A program made the translations under genes and the position numbers. The notes below the pieces were generated by a model. The model had not been told where the DNA came from. It did no database searches and saw nothing but the letters and a program-made list of their open reading frames with translations. Below are positions 1-8,798 of a stretch of 64,000 nt of DNA, piece after piece. Source of the DNA: Psychroflexus sediminis (GTDB taxonomy: Bacteria > Bacteroidota > Bacteroidia > Flavobacteriales > Flavobacteriaceae); NCBI RefSeq assembly GCF_900099815.1, contig NZ_FNCW01000001.1, positions 67,933 through 131,932 on the forward strand, written 5' to 3'. The number at the start of each line of letters is the position of its first letter. Positions within the stretch are counted from its first letter, which is position 1.

Positions 1-1341
1 GAGGTGACCGGCTTCCGGGCGGAATCTTCCTTTTAGGTCGACCAAAGGCACTAAGTTGTCATTGTCATCTTTGACCAAAAGTCCGGGAACTTCCGGCTTC
101 GCCTGCTTACAAACCATGGCATCATCTGCCCCAAAGGTTGGCGCCGTATGAACAATTCCTGTACCGTCCTCTGTCGTGACAAAATCTCCGGCAATGACCC
201 GAAAAGCGTCTTTTGGCGAATGGTAGGGCAGAGCAAACTTCATCAGTTGTTCGTATCGAGCTTCGATTAGGCTTTCTCCTTTAATTTCAGCAACAATTGT
301 ATAAGGCAGTTTCTTAAGGGAATTAACCAAGTCAATTGTATCTGTTAGTTGGTCTAGATCACCAGAATTTTTTGTAACCGACTTTAGAATATCATAAATA
401 TGTTCATTATCCTTTGTCTTTTTAGGAACCGTACTTGAATCAATAAGAAATTCATACAAATCTTCACTTTCAAAATACTTTTTACCTAAAAGGTTTTTAA
501 CTAAGTTCTTAGCAAATATTACGTTGATAGGTTCGAAAGTATATTGATTGAAAGTTTTAACAACTACATACTCTATTTTTTTACCGATGGTAAGCGCCGT
601 ATTACTTGGCAGTGTCCAGGGTGTGGTGGTCCAGGCCAGGAAGAAAATATCACCTTCCACGGTTTGAAGCTGTTCCGGTAAGCTGTTTTTGATGGCTTTA
701 AACTGAGCAGTGACCGTCGTGTCTGAGACATCCTGATACGTCCCCGGCTGGTTGAGCTCGTGAGAACTCAAGCCTGTTCCTGCTTTTGGTGAATAGGGCT
801 GAATGGTATAGCCTTTATAAATCAGGCCTTTTTTATAAATTTCGGAAAGCAGCCACCAAACGCTTTCCATATATTTGGATTTGTAGGTGATGTACGGATT
901 TTCCATATCTACCCAGTAGCCAATTTTTTTGGTCAGGTCGTTCCACACATCGGTGTAACGCATGACTGCTTCTTTACAGGCGTTGTTGTAGTCTTCTATA
1001 GAAATTTTGGTTCCGATATCTTCTTTGGAAATTCCAAGCTCTTTCTCCACTTTGAGTTCCACGGGAAGTCCGTGAGTGTCCCAGCCCGCTTTTCGCTTGA
1101 CCTGAAATCCCTTCTGAGTTTTGTAGCGGCAAAAAATATCCTTGATGCTTCTGGCCATGACATGGTGAATACCAGGCATGCCATTGGCAGATGGAGGACC
1201 TTCGAAGAAAATGAAAGGCTCCGCGCCTTCGCGCTCGTCCATGCTTTTATCGAAAATAGCATTTTCATCCCAAAAACGCGTGATGTCTTCTGCGACTTTT
1301 GGGAGGTCAAGTCCTTTATATTCAGGAAATTTCTTGCTCAT
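1..1341 (-). CDS. ileS: Isoleucyl-tRNA synthetase, N-terminal part (cut by window edge)
   Basis: Cytoplasmic class I synthetase that charges tRNA-Ile. Only the first 447 residues are in the window; the frame is open to base 1. The start ATG (complement of 1339-1341) gives MSKKFPEYKG. The HIGH-signature position reads GIHH (residues 57-60) inside a well-kept GPPSANGMPG context, a variant I associate with the Bacteroidota type. The editing (CP1) domain begins at WTTTPWTLPSNTAL, and TEDGTGIVHTAP follows near the edge. Residues about 248-351 come from DNA far richer in A+T than the flanks and look longer than I expect here (see findings). The KMSKS loop lies outside the window. Confidence 0.96.
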   Translation of the reverse strand, partial: MSKKFPEYKGLDLPKVAEDITRFWDENAIFDKSMDEREGAEPFIFFEGPPSANGMPGIHHVMARSIKDIFCRYKTQKGFQVKRKAGWDTHGLPVELKVEKELGISKEDIGTKISIEDYNNACKEAVMRYTDVWNDLTKKIGYWVDMENPYITYKSKYMESVWWLLSEIYKKGLIYKGYTIQPYSPKAGTGLSSHELNQPGTYQDVSDTTVTAQFKAIKNSLPEQLQTVEGDIFFLAWTTTPWTLPSNTALTIGKKIEYVVVKTFNQYTFEPINVIFAKNLVKNLLGKKYFESEDLYEFLIDSSTVPKKTKDNEHIYDILKSVTKNSGDLDQLTDTIDLVNSLKKLPYTIVAEIKGESLIEARYEQLMKFALPYHSPKDAFRVIAGDFVTTEDGTGIVHTAPTFGADDAMVCKQAKPEVPGLLVKDDNDNLVPLVDLKGRFRPEAGHL

Positions 1342-1365
1342 TTCTGGTTTTTTTCAAATGATTTG

Positions 1366-1373
1366 CAAAAATA
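1366..1373 (-). promoter_or_regulatory. Bacteroidota -7 box for ileS
   Basis: The complement reads TATTTTTG, a full match to the Bacteroidota sigma-A -7 consensus TAnnTTTG, 25 bases before the ileS start. No clear -33 TTTG was seen at the usual spacing, so the promoter call rests on the -7 box and its position. Confidence 0.5.
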
Positions 1374-1430
1374 GGGATTTTATCCAAATTGACCCCAAGT
1401 CTCAGGAAAATCTGAAATAAACTTGAGTAA

Positions 1431-1445
1431 ATTAAACGGTTTAAT
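1431..1445. repeat. 15-bp palindrome between ileS and radA
   Basis: ATTAAACGGTTTAAT is a perfect inverted repeat around one central base, in the 242-base gap between ileS and radA. It lies about 90 bases upstream of the ileS start and could be an operator. No regulator is linked to it, and the gap holds no gene I can see. Confidence 0.3.
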
Positions 1446-1583
1446 CTATAACGCAGAATTTCAGTCTTAAAATACCGACAGTCCTGGGCTTCAGGTCACT
1501 TAAGGGTTTAGGTTCCTGTCTGGAAAACCTGCATACAGGCAGCTTTAGATTCCGAAGAACTTAAATTTTAAATCAGTAGTTTC

Positions 1584-2945
1584 CTAAAAAAGGGTATCGA
1601 CCACATCTTCAATTTTAGCGACGCGGATCACGTTAATTTTATAATCACTGCGCGGTAATTTGCTTTGTTTGGAGATAAGGATTGAGGCAAAACCTAGTTT
1701 TTCGGCTTCCATCACACGCTGCTCCACCCGTGTTACCGGGCGAATTTCTCCGGCAAGACCGACTTCTGCAGCGAAGCAAATGTCTTTGGAAATGGAAACG
1801 TCTTCACTGGACGATAAAATGGCCGCGACCACTGCCAAATCAATAGCAGGGTCGTCTATGCTGATGCCACCTGTGATATTGAGAAAAACGTCTTTCGCAC
1901 CGAGGCGGAAACCCGCTCTTTTTTCCAAAACAGCCAAGACCATGTTGAGTCGTTTGAGGTTATAACCTGTCGCCGAACGCTGAGGAGTGCCGTAAACAGC
2001 AGAACTCACCAATGCCTGGATCTCGATCATCATAGGACGCATGCCTTCCAGAGTGGCCGCGATAGCAGTACCGCTTAAGTGGGTGTCGGTTTTGGAAATA
2101 AGCAAATCTGAGGGGTTGGAAACTTCCACCAAACCACCTGCCTGCATTTCGTAAATCCCTAGTTCGTGGGTGGAACCAAATCTGTTTTTGTGCGCTCTTA
2201 AAATTCTGTAAGCGTAGTTTTTATCGCCTTCAAACTGAAGTACAGTGTCGACCATGTGTTCCAGAACCTTGGGCCCGGCGATGCTGCCTTCTTTATTGAT
2301 ATGACCGATAAGAATAATGGGTACGTTGGTTTCCTTGGCGTATTTGATGAGCTCCGAGGTGCATTCCCGAATTTGAGAAACACTTCCCGGGGAGCTTTCG
2401 ACGTAATCGGTATGCAGGGTTTGTATGGAATCTATAATTAAGATTTCAGGTTCCAGAGCTTCAATTTGAGTAAAAATGAGCTGGGTTTTGGTTTCTGAAA
2501 GTATATAGCAATTGGATTCTTCTTTTTGAATGCGCTCTGCTCGCATTTTAATTTGCTGCTGACTTTCTTCACCTGAAACATAAAGTACCTTCTGATTAAA
2601 ACTCAGGGATAACTGAAGCAGTAAAGTACTCTTTCCTACACCGGGTTCTCCGCCAAGCAAAGTGATACTGCCAGGCACGATACCGCCTCCCAAAACACGG
2701 TTGAATTCCTGATTGGAAGTGGGAATTCTGATTTCTTTTCCAATCTTGATGTCATTGATGCGCTGAGGTTTGGAGATGCGTTTAGGAGCTGCTGAACTGG
2801 CAGGTTTCCAGGTTTTTTCGGGTTTGGTATCAATAACTTCTTCTACCAGGGTATTCCATTCTTTGCAGGCATTGCATTGCCCCTGCCACTTGGCATGCTG
2901 AGCGCCACAATTTTGGCAGAAGAAAGTTGTTTTGGTTTTTGCCAT
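1584..2945 (-). CDS. radA: DNA repair protein RadA/Sms
   Basis: RecA-like ATPase that promotes branch migration of recombination intermediates. The N-terminal zinc finger has Cys10, Cys13, Cys24 and Cys27. A Walker A motif (GGEPGVGKST) follows near residue 100, then the RadA signature KNRFG and a C-terminal Lon-protease-like domain (CDD-type GISIDDPAIDLAVVAAILSS region). At 453 residues it has the normal family length. It is the last gene of a minus-strand run, 3 bases after the esterase-like gene, so it is probably co-transcribed with it. Confidence 0.96.
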   Translation of the reverse strand: MAKTKTTFFCQNCGAQHAKWQGQCNACKEWNTLVEEVIDTKPEKTWKPASSAAPKRISKPQRINDIKIGKEIRIPTSNQEFNRVLGGGIVPGSITLLGGEPGVGKSTLLLQLSLSFNQKVLYVSGEESQQQIKMRAERIQKEESNCYILSETKTQLIFTQIEALEPEILIIDSIQTLHTDYVESSPGSVSQIRECTSELIKYAKETNVPIILIGHINKEGSIAGPKVLEHMVDTVLQFEGDKNYAYRILRAHKNRFGSTHELGIYEMQAGGLVEVSNPSDLLISKTDTHLSGTAIAATLEGMRPMMIEIQALVSSAVYGTPQRSATGYNLKRLNMVLAVLEKRAGFRLGAKDVFLNITGGISIDDPAIDLAVVAAILSSSEDVSISKDICFAAEVGLAGEIRPVTRVEQRVMEAEKLGFASILISKQSKLPRSDYKINVIRVAKIEDVVDTLF

Positions 2946-2948
2946 GAT

Positions 2949-4094
2949 TTAGTTTCCGTAAATTCTTTTTAACTCGTCTGCTCTTCCAAGAAGCACCTCA
3001 CTATTGAGATAGCCCGCACTTTCGAGTCCGTAAGCAGCCTGGTATTCTTTGATGGCCCTGTTTGGTTCGCCTATTTTTTCGAAGTAAAGTCCCTGGAAGT
3101 AATTGCGTAAAACCGTGCTTGGGGCTTCTTTTCTGGCGAGTTTGCTCAGGTTTTGATAATCTTCCCATAATTTTAATTCTTCAATGGCCTCCGCGGTTTT
3201 AAGAAAATCTACAATTCGAATAGGGACTTCGATGGCATATAATTCTTGAATGGTCAGGTATTTATCTTCCAATGAATTGGCTGGAGACTGGGAACTAAGA
3301 AAATCGGATTCATATTCATAGTCAGAGATAGGACCATAGGTAGAAAAAATGGAAAGCAAAGCGCTGGGAATTGCATCGGCAACAAAACTGAAGTGGTCTG
3401 CGTTTTCAAAAACTCGGTATTTGTAATTAAAATTGGGATTGTTACAAATCGAAAGGTAAGAATCCAGGGTCTCGGTCTTGATTTTAAGCTGATGGATATC
3501 ATGTTCTGAAGTTGCTAAATAATACCAGATTTTTTGTTTAACCTTATCTAGTTTTCTTTTGAGGCGTTCAGGGAGTTTTGGAGTTACGTCCGGGCTAAAA
3601 TTAATGTAGCCACTAAACACGGGAGTTTCCTTAAGCAGAAAAAAATTTGAAAAATTGGCCATATAATCTATGCCAGCAATAATGGTGAAAGGGGTCGTTC
3701 TAAAGTTATCATCGATATATTTGAGCACTTCATATCCGACGAATTCAAAAAAATCTGCACCAGTAGAAACAGGTAATTCGCTCTCTGAATCTATTTGGCC
3801 ATCCTTATCTCTGAATCCGGCTTGATTGATGCCGACAACAATAGATTCTGGAATAATTTCCCAATAACTGAGGTAGTCAACATTGCCCGCAAAAGGCTCA
3901 AACATGTAATCACCGTCTAAAACGATAATCACGGGGTATTCCTTTTGGCTTGAACTGTAATTTCTTGGGAGTTGCAGTTTAATTTGCCTTGTTTCCTTTA
4001 AAATGGAAGAATTGACTTCAATGTATTCCGTTTGAGAAAAAGAGGAGGTCTGGAAAGTCAAATAGAGCAGGGATAAAAGTAGGATATGCCTCAT
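2949..4094 (-). CDS. Secreted esterase-like alpha/beta hydrolase, nucleophile lost
   Basis: 381 residues with a cleavable signal peptide (hydrophobic 3-20, then SFSQ). The fold resembles the putative esterase family PF00756: strand VIIVLDGDYMF, the IVVGINQAGFRD region, and a late NADHFSF that would carry the catalytic His. At the nucleophile elbow, where relatives have GHSxG, this protein reads G141-I-D143-Y-M145, so both the serine and the second glycine are gone. The last ~100 residues are helical and TPR-like (YFQGLYFEKIGEPNRAIKEYQAAYGL). It sits between the flippase-like gene and radA in one run. Enzymatic activity as an ordinary serine esterase is doubtful. Confidence 0.75.
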   Translation of the reverse strand: MRHILLLSLLYLTFQTSSFSQTEYIEVNSSILKETRQIKLQLPRNYSSSQKEYPVIIVLDGDYMFEPFAGNVDYLSYWEIIPESIVVGINQAGFRDKDGQIDSESELPVSTGADFFEFVGYEVLKYIDDNFRTTPFTIIAGIDYMANFSNFFLLKETPVFSGYINFSPDVTPKLPERLKRKLDKVKQKIWYYLATSEHDIHQLKIKTETLDSYLSICNNPNFNYKYRVFENADHFSFVADAIPSALLSIFSTYGPISDYEYESDFLSSQSPANSLEDKYLTIQELYAIEVPIRIVDFLKTAEAIEELKLWEDYQNLSKLARKEAPSTVLRNYFQGLYFEKIGEPNRAIKEYQAAYGLESAGYLNSEVLLGRADELKRIYGN

Positions 4095-4126
4095 AGTCTT
4101 TGGTTTAAGTCGCTAATGTACTAAAA

Positions 4127-5089
4127 TTATCTTCTGTTTATCAGCGGTAAGATCAAGAAAGAGAATCCGCCCAATAGGATAACCAGACCGGTTTGAGTGC
4201 CCCACATCACCCATCCAAAAGCTTCTCCTGTGGCAAAGGATACACCAAATGTATTGAAGGCAATTCCTATGGCTATAGGGTAAAGTCCAATACCCCCGTT
4301 GGTCACCGACATGGCAAATGCTCCAAAAATAAAAGCGACAAAAGTAGCTTCAAGCCCCAGGTCCTGTGTGTCCGGGAAAGCAAATTTCAAAACGTAAAAC
4401 ATACCGACGTAAAGTCCCCAGATTATAAACGTATGAAGAATAAAATAAATTTTTTTCTTCATAGAGAATACGCTTTTCATGCCTTTAAAGAGCTCCTCTA
4501 TAAAGTTTTTTAATTTTTGAAAAAGAGGAAGCCTGCTGTTTTTAATAATTCTGAAGCCAATAATCAGTAATAAAATGCAGGTGATAATGACCAGTCCTCC
4601 AAAAAACGGATTGATGTTCTGACTGCTGAAAAAGGCAAAAATTTTATCGCTTTGAGAGATGGATGTAAAGCCAACTATAGAGAGAAGCATGATTAAATCT
4701 ACAAGGCGCTCTGTGATAATGGTCCCAAAGGTTTTCTCAAATTTTACATCTTCATAGGAAGCCAGAGTCGCTCCTCTTAAGACTTCTCCAGATCTGGGGA
4801 TGCCAAGATTGGCAAGATAACCAAGCATCAAGGAGAAAAAACAGTTATAAAATTTGGGAAAAATATGAACAGGCTCCAGTAAGAATTTCCAGCGGTAAGC
4901 TCTGGATAAATGGGACAAAATCCCCATTAACAAGGAGATGGCGACCCAGATGAAATCGACGTTTTTAATGTTCGACCATAGCTGATTCAGTTCTTCTGAA
5001 GAAAATTTGGATAAAGAAAACCAAATAAAGAAAATGCCTAAAGCCATTGGAGCAAAAGTCTTTATCCCTTTTTTGATGGCTTTTTTCAT
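4127..5089 (-). CDS. Flippase-like integral membrane protein (LPG synthase TM region / UPF0104)
   Basis: 320 residues with about eight hydrophobic segments and no soluble domain. The pattern HLSRAYRWKFLLEP near the N-terminus, then GYLANLGIPRSGEVLRG and a late AMSVTNGGIGLYPIAIGIAF, is that of the lysylphosphatidylglycerol synthase transmembrane region family. Members without the C-terminal synthetase domain are often annotated as flippase-like; substrate unknown. It starts 5 bases after panD ends and belongs to the panC-panD run. Confidence 0.85.
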   Translation of the reverse strand: MKKAIKKGIKTFAPMALGIFFIWFSLSKFSSEELNQLWSNIKNVDFIWVAISLLMGILSHLSRAYRWKFLLEPVHIFPKFYNCFFSLMLGYLANLGIPRSGEVLRGATLASYEDVKFEKTFGTIITERLVDLIMLLSIVGFTSISQSDKIFAFFSSQNINPFFGGLVIITCILLLIIGFRIIKNSRLPLFQKLKNFIEELFKGMKSVFSMKKKIYFILHTFIIWGLYVGMFYVLKFAFPDTQDLGLEATFVAFIFGAFAMSVTNGGIGLYPIAIGIAFNTFGVSFATGEAFGWVMWGTQTGLVILLGGFSFLILPLINRR

Positions 5090-5094
5090 AAGGC

Positions 5095-5442
5095 TTACTT
5101 CAATAAGTTGCTTTCATTAGGAAAGACAAGTTTGGGTTTAAAGGTTTTAGCTTCTTCGGGTGTCATGATAGCATAAGCCATGAGGATAAGAATATCTCCC
5201 GGAGAAACTTTTCTTGCAGCGGCACCGTTTAAAGTGATTTCGCCACTTCCTCTTTCGCCAGGAATGGCATAGGTCTCCAGGCGCTCTCCGTTGGAATTGT
5301 TTACCACCTGTAGTTTTTCGCCTTCTATAATATTTGCCGCATCCATAAGATCTTCATCTATGGTTATGCTGCCTATATAGTTCAGGTCTGCACCGGTAAC
5401 TTTTACGCGGTGTATTTTTGATTTTATAAGATGTATCTGCAT
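5095..5442 (-). CDS. panD: Aspartate 1-decarboxylase
   Basis: Makes beta-alanine from L-aspartate for pantothenate and CoA synthesis. The 115-residue proenzyme has the self-cleavage site Gly24-Ser25 (context [10 protein letters not shown]); Ser25 becomes the pyruvoyl group. Lys9, Thr57-region [10 protein letters not shown] and NGAAAR are the usual family features. It follows panC by 7 bases, so beta-alanine supply and condensation are encoded together. Confidence 0.97.
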   Translation of the reverse strand: MQIHLIKSKIHRVKVTGADLNYIGSITIDEDLMDAANIIEGEKLQVVNNSNGERLETYAIPGERGSGEITLNGAAARKVSPGDILILMAYAIMTPEEAKTFKPKLVFPNESNLLK

Positions 5443-5449
5443 GTTTTTT

Positions 5450-6295
5450 TTAATAAAGAGCCATATTGTCGATAAGTCTCACTTCACCTAGAAATGCGGC
5501 GATAAATGCTCTGTAATTTTCTTCAGATTCTTTAGTTTTTGTTGGAATAAGATCTTTTTCTTTTACTATTGAAAAGTATTCGAGTTCAAAAGAGGGGTGA
5601 GCCTGAAACAGCTGCTCAACCTCTTTTTCGATGGTTTCTACTGAATTTGTTGAAAACATTTTTTTGGCCCTGGTCAAGGCTTCATAAATCAGTTCTGCTT
5701 CTTTGAGCTGTGAGTCACTCAGGCGAAAATTTCTCGAGCTTTGAGCAAGTCCGAATTTATTTCTGCTTGTCGGGCAACCTACAATCTCTACTGGCTGACC
5801 GGTAATTTCGACTAGTTTTTTAACCACCCTTAACTGCTGATAATCTTTTTCTCCAAAAAAGGCCTTGTCGGGTTTTACAATGTCGAAAAGTCTTTTTAGG
5901 ACACTGCCAACTCCATCAAAATGTCCGGTTCTGAATTCGCCTTCCATAAAGTTGACGAAGTTTCCAAATTCAAAAGATTCAGATTTGACTTCGTCGCTGT
6001 AAATTTCTTTTATTTCAGGAGTGAAAACGATAGTTTCGGGATTGTGAGTCTTTAAGAATTCGGCGTCTTTAGACAGGTCGCGAGGATATTTTTCCAGGTC
6101 TGCCGCGTTATTGAATTGGGTGGGATTCACAAAAATACTGACCACAACACGGTCGCATTGAGAGTAAGCGAAGTTGATCAAAGAGAGATGCCCCTCGTGC
6201 AGAGCTCCCATAGTCGGTACAAGTCCTATTGTATTTCCCTCTTTTTTAGCAATCTCTAAAGTTTCTTGAAGAGATTTTTTTGAATTTATAACCAC
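5450..6295 (-). CDS. panC: Pantothenate synthetase
   Basis: ATP-dependent condensation of pantoate with beta-alanine. The 281-residue protein shows the HIGH-type nucleotide-binding motif in [15 protein letters not shown], the FVNPTQF motif, and FGEKDYQQL. It is the first gene of the minus-strand run (panC, panD, flippase-like, esterase-like, radA) and is divergent from the GT5-like gene across a 109-base gap. Confidence 0.97.
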   Translation of the reverse strand: MVINSKKSLQETLEIAKKEGNTIGLVPTMGALHEGHLSLINFAYSQCDRVVVSIFVNPTQFNNAADLEKYPRDLSKDAEFLKTHNPETIVFTPEIKEIYSDEVKSESFEFGNFVNFMEGEFRTGHFDGVGSVLKRLFDIVKPDKAFFGEKDYQQLRVVKKLVEITGQPVEIVGCPTSRNKFGLAQSSRNFRLSDSQLKEAELIYEALTRAKKMFSTNSVETIEKEVEQLFQAHPSFELEYFSIVKEKDLIPTKTKESEENYRAFIAAFLGEVRLIDNMALY

Positions 6296-6359
6296 AGGCT
6301 GTGTATCTGATTTGGATTTGCAATATTAATATTTTCGCGGGAATCCGCATAAATTTTTG

Positions 6360-6367
6360 TAAATTTG
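6360..6367 (+). promoter_or_regulatory. Bacteroidota -7 box for the GT5-like gene
   Basis: TAAATTTG matches TAnnTTTG exactly and is followed by CC. It lies 38 bases before the start at 6405, in the divergent gap with panC. A -33 element is not obvious. Confidence 0.5.
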
Positions 6368-6404
6368 CCAACTTTTTGCCATTAATCTTTAATGTAAGAA
6401 TTTT

Positions 6405-7226
6405 ATGAAAGATAAACGCATACTTTACGTTTCATCTGAGGTTGTTCCTTATTTGCCAGAAAACGATATTTCCTCTGCAGCCTTTGAAGCGCCGAAATTG
6501 ATCAATGCAGCGGGTGGGCAAACCCGTATTTTTATGCCGAGATTTGGAAATATTAATGAGCGCAGACACCAGCTTCACGAAGTGATAAGGCTTTCGGGTA
6601 TGAATTTGGTTATCAATGACTTAGATATGCCCCTTATAATTAAAGTAGCTTCTATCCCTAAAGAAAGAATGCAGGTTTATTTCATAGACAACGAAGATTA
6701 TTTCAAAAGGAAAGCAACCTTTTCTGATGAAGATGGGGAACTGTTTGAGGACAATGACGAGCGCGCTATTTTTTTTGCAAAAGGAGTTATCGAGACGGTT
6801 AAGAAATTGAACTGGGCCCCGGATATAATTCACGTTCACGGCTGGATGTCTTCCTTATTGCCGATGTACCTGAGGCATTATTACGGCAACGAGCCTTTGT
6901 TTTCTGATGCTAAAATTGTGACTTCATTATACAATCAAAGCTTTGAAGGAGCGTTAGATGATGAAATGAAAAAGAAAGTTTTGTTTGATGGAATTGAAGA
7001 CGATGCTGTTGCACATCTGGATAATCCCACCCATGATAATATTTTAAAAGTGGCCATAGATAATTCTGACGGGCTTGTGATTGGAAGCGAAGAGATTTCT
7101 GAGGACCTCAAGGCTTATATCGAAAAGTCCGAACTTCCCATTCTTCCGTACGTGAAACGTGAAGAAATGGCAAATGCCTACCAAACGTATTACCTAAAAG
7201 ATATTTTAAACGAAGAAGAAGATTAG
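6405..7226 (+). CDS. GT5-like (glycogen/starch synthase N-domain) protein, half length
   Basis: 273 residues that match only the N-terminal Rossmann domain of GT5 glycogen synthases: ILYVSSEVVPYLPEND at the start, and PDIIHVHGWMSSLLPMYLR in the middle. True GlgA proteins are about 470-500 residues and carry a KxGGL motif near the N-terminus for ADP-glucose; here that place reads YLPENDISSAAFEAP, with no such lysine-glycine motif, and the C-terminal GT-B domain is missing. The gene is followed within 4 bases by the DUF4270 lipoprotein and then glmS, an arrangement I recall as conserved in Flavobacteriia. A catalytic role is unlikely; a binding or regulatory role is possible. Confidence 0.8.
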   Translation: MKDKRILYVSSEVVPYLPENDISSAAFEAPKLINAAGGQTRIFMPRFGNINERRHQLHEVIRLSGMNLVINDLDMPLIIKVASIPKERMQVYFIDNEDYFKRKATFSDEDGELFEDNDERAIFFAKGVIETVKKLNWAPDIIHVHGWMSSLLPMYLRHYYGNEPLFSDAKIVTSLYNQSFEGALDDEMKKKVLFDGIEDDAVAHLDNPTHDNILKVAIDNSDGLVIGSEEISEDLKAYIEKSELPILPYVKREEMANAYQTYYLKDILNEEED

Positions 7227-7230
7227 TTAT

Positions 7231-8787
7231 ATGTCAAAGTTTATATTGAGAAGCCTGGCTTCAATTACTGTTTTAAGCCTTTTATGGTCTTGCGAAAATG
7301 AATATTCTGAAGTTGGAACAGACCTCATCAACAGTATAGCAATACAACCAGCCTACGAAACCGAAAATTTAATAGCTTACAGCGAAAAGCATAATTCTAT
7401 TCAAACAAACGGATTTAACAATTACTTTTTAGGAAAATATGACGATCCTGTTTATGGATTGTCCGAAGTCAAGATTCTGACACAAGTTAGTTTGTCTGCC
7501 ACTAATCCGGAATTTGAGGCCAATACAATTGTTGATTCCGTTGTGATGACGCTGCCTTTTTTTAGTAGAGAAGTTGAGCAAGGGGTGTATGAGCTGGATT
7601 CTGTCTACGGAGAAGGAAGTTTCAAAGTAAATATCTTCGAATCCAACCAGTTTTTGAGAGATCTGGATCCGGAGCCTGAAAGTGGTTTTCAAGAGAGACA
7701 ACTCTATTTCACAGATCAACTGGATGAGTTTAGGCCGAATATAGAGGCTTCTCCTCTAGTGACTTCTCAGGTTATAAAGCCTTCAGAGCTTACAGAGCCT
7801 GTTATTTTGTTTGAAACCGGTTCGGCCGGAGCCATAGATACCCTAAGTTTATCGCCAAGAATCCGAATCAAAATGCCTAATCAGTACTTCGAGGATAAAA
7901 TTATTAATCCATTTAGCCCCGAAGTCCTGGTCAGTAATAATGCGTTTAAAAACTACCTTAGAGGCTTTTTTATAGAAGCTGAGCAGCAAGAGTCTGAATT
8001 GAGTATGGCTATGTTCGACTTGAACAATGAGCAAGCTAATATTACGATTTATTATAGAAATGAAATTGAAGACGAAGAAAATCAGGGAGATCCAGAATTT
8101 AACTATAATCAGTTTGTATTGAATTTTAGCGGGATTAAGCTTAATCTGTATGAAGATAATTTCAGCGTAGATTTATCCAGTCAAAATCTTGAAGAGGGCG
8201 AAGAAAATATTTATTTGAAAGGTGGTGAAGGTTCTTCAGGAATCATCGAACTTTTTACAGGTCCAGACCTGGATGGTAATGGTGTTTCTGATGAACTGGA
8301 TGAGTTAAGGTCTAATAACTGGCTGATTAATGAAGCAAACCTGGATCTTTACATCGATGAAGAAATCGCATCATCTCCAAAGAATAGAATTAACAGAGTG
8401 TTTTTGTTTAATCTAGACGAGGAAACTGTCTTGACAGATTTCATAAGAGATCCTACGGCTTCAGAGAATCCAAATCTTTCCAGACAAGTACATCTTGGCC
8501 CGCTCACGGAAGACGAAAACGGCGATCCCTTTTACAGGATAAAACTGACTTCCTATATCAATAATGTCATTAACAATGACTCTACAAACGTTCGATTAGG
8601 TCTTTATGTGTCACCAAATATCAATAATCCAGGTCTGGTTGAAACAAGAAATACGTCATTGGGTATTTCTGACGAAGTACCCGGAATGATGTTGGAAACT
8701 CCGCGGGGTATAGTTCTTCATGGTAATCGATCTGCTACTGAAACGAAAAGACTTAAATTGAGAATAATTTATACTGAAACTAACTAA
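7231..8787 (+). CDS. DUF4270 family lipoprotein
   Basis: 518 residues. The N-terminal signal ends in a lipobox (SLLWSC, Cys21), so it is a predicted lipoprotein, probably on the outer membrane. The SEVGTDLINS start and the beta-rich body with repeated SSGI/NRVFLFNLD segments fit DUF4270, a Bacteroidota family of unknown function. It lies 4 bases after the GT5-like gene and 11 bases before glmS, suggesting one transcript. Confidence 0.85.
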   Translation: MSKFILRSLASITVLSLLWSCENEYSEVGTDLINSIAIQPAYETENLIAYSEKHNSIQTNGFNNYFLGKYDDPVYGLSEVKILTQVSLSATNPEFEANTIVDSVVMTLPFFSREVEQGVYELDSVYGEGSFKVNIFESNQFLRDLDPEPESGFQERQLYFTDQLDEFRPNIEASPLVTSQVIKPSELTEPVILFETGSAGAIDTLSLSPRIRIKMPNQYFEDKIINPFSPEVLVSNNAFKNYLRGFFIEAEQQESELSMAMFDLNNEQANITIYYRNEIEDEENQGDPEFNYNQFVLNFSGIKLNLYEDNFSVDLSSQNLEEGEENIYLKGGEGSSGIIELFTGPDLDGNGVSDELDELRSNNWLINEANLDLYIDEEIASSPKNRINRVFLFNLDEETVLTDFIRDPTASENPNLSRQVHLGPLTEDENGDPFYRIKLTSYINNVINNDSTNVRLGLYVSPNINNPGLVETRNTSLGISDEVPGMMLETPRGIVLHGNRSATETKRLKLRIIYTETN

Positions 8788-8798
8788 TATCTTTTTAT

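Noticed and set aside
1513-1545. Possible fourth copy of the GC-rich palindrome (CCTGTC ... ACAGGCAG)
   Set aside because: Only scattered bases agree with the core; the flanks and centre do not match.
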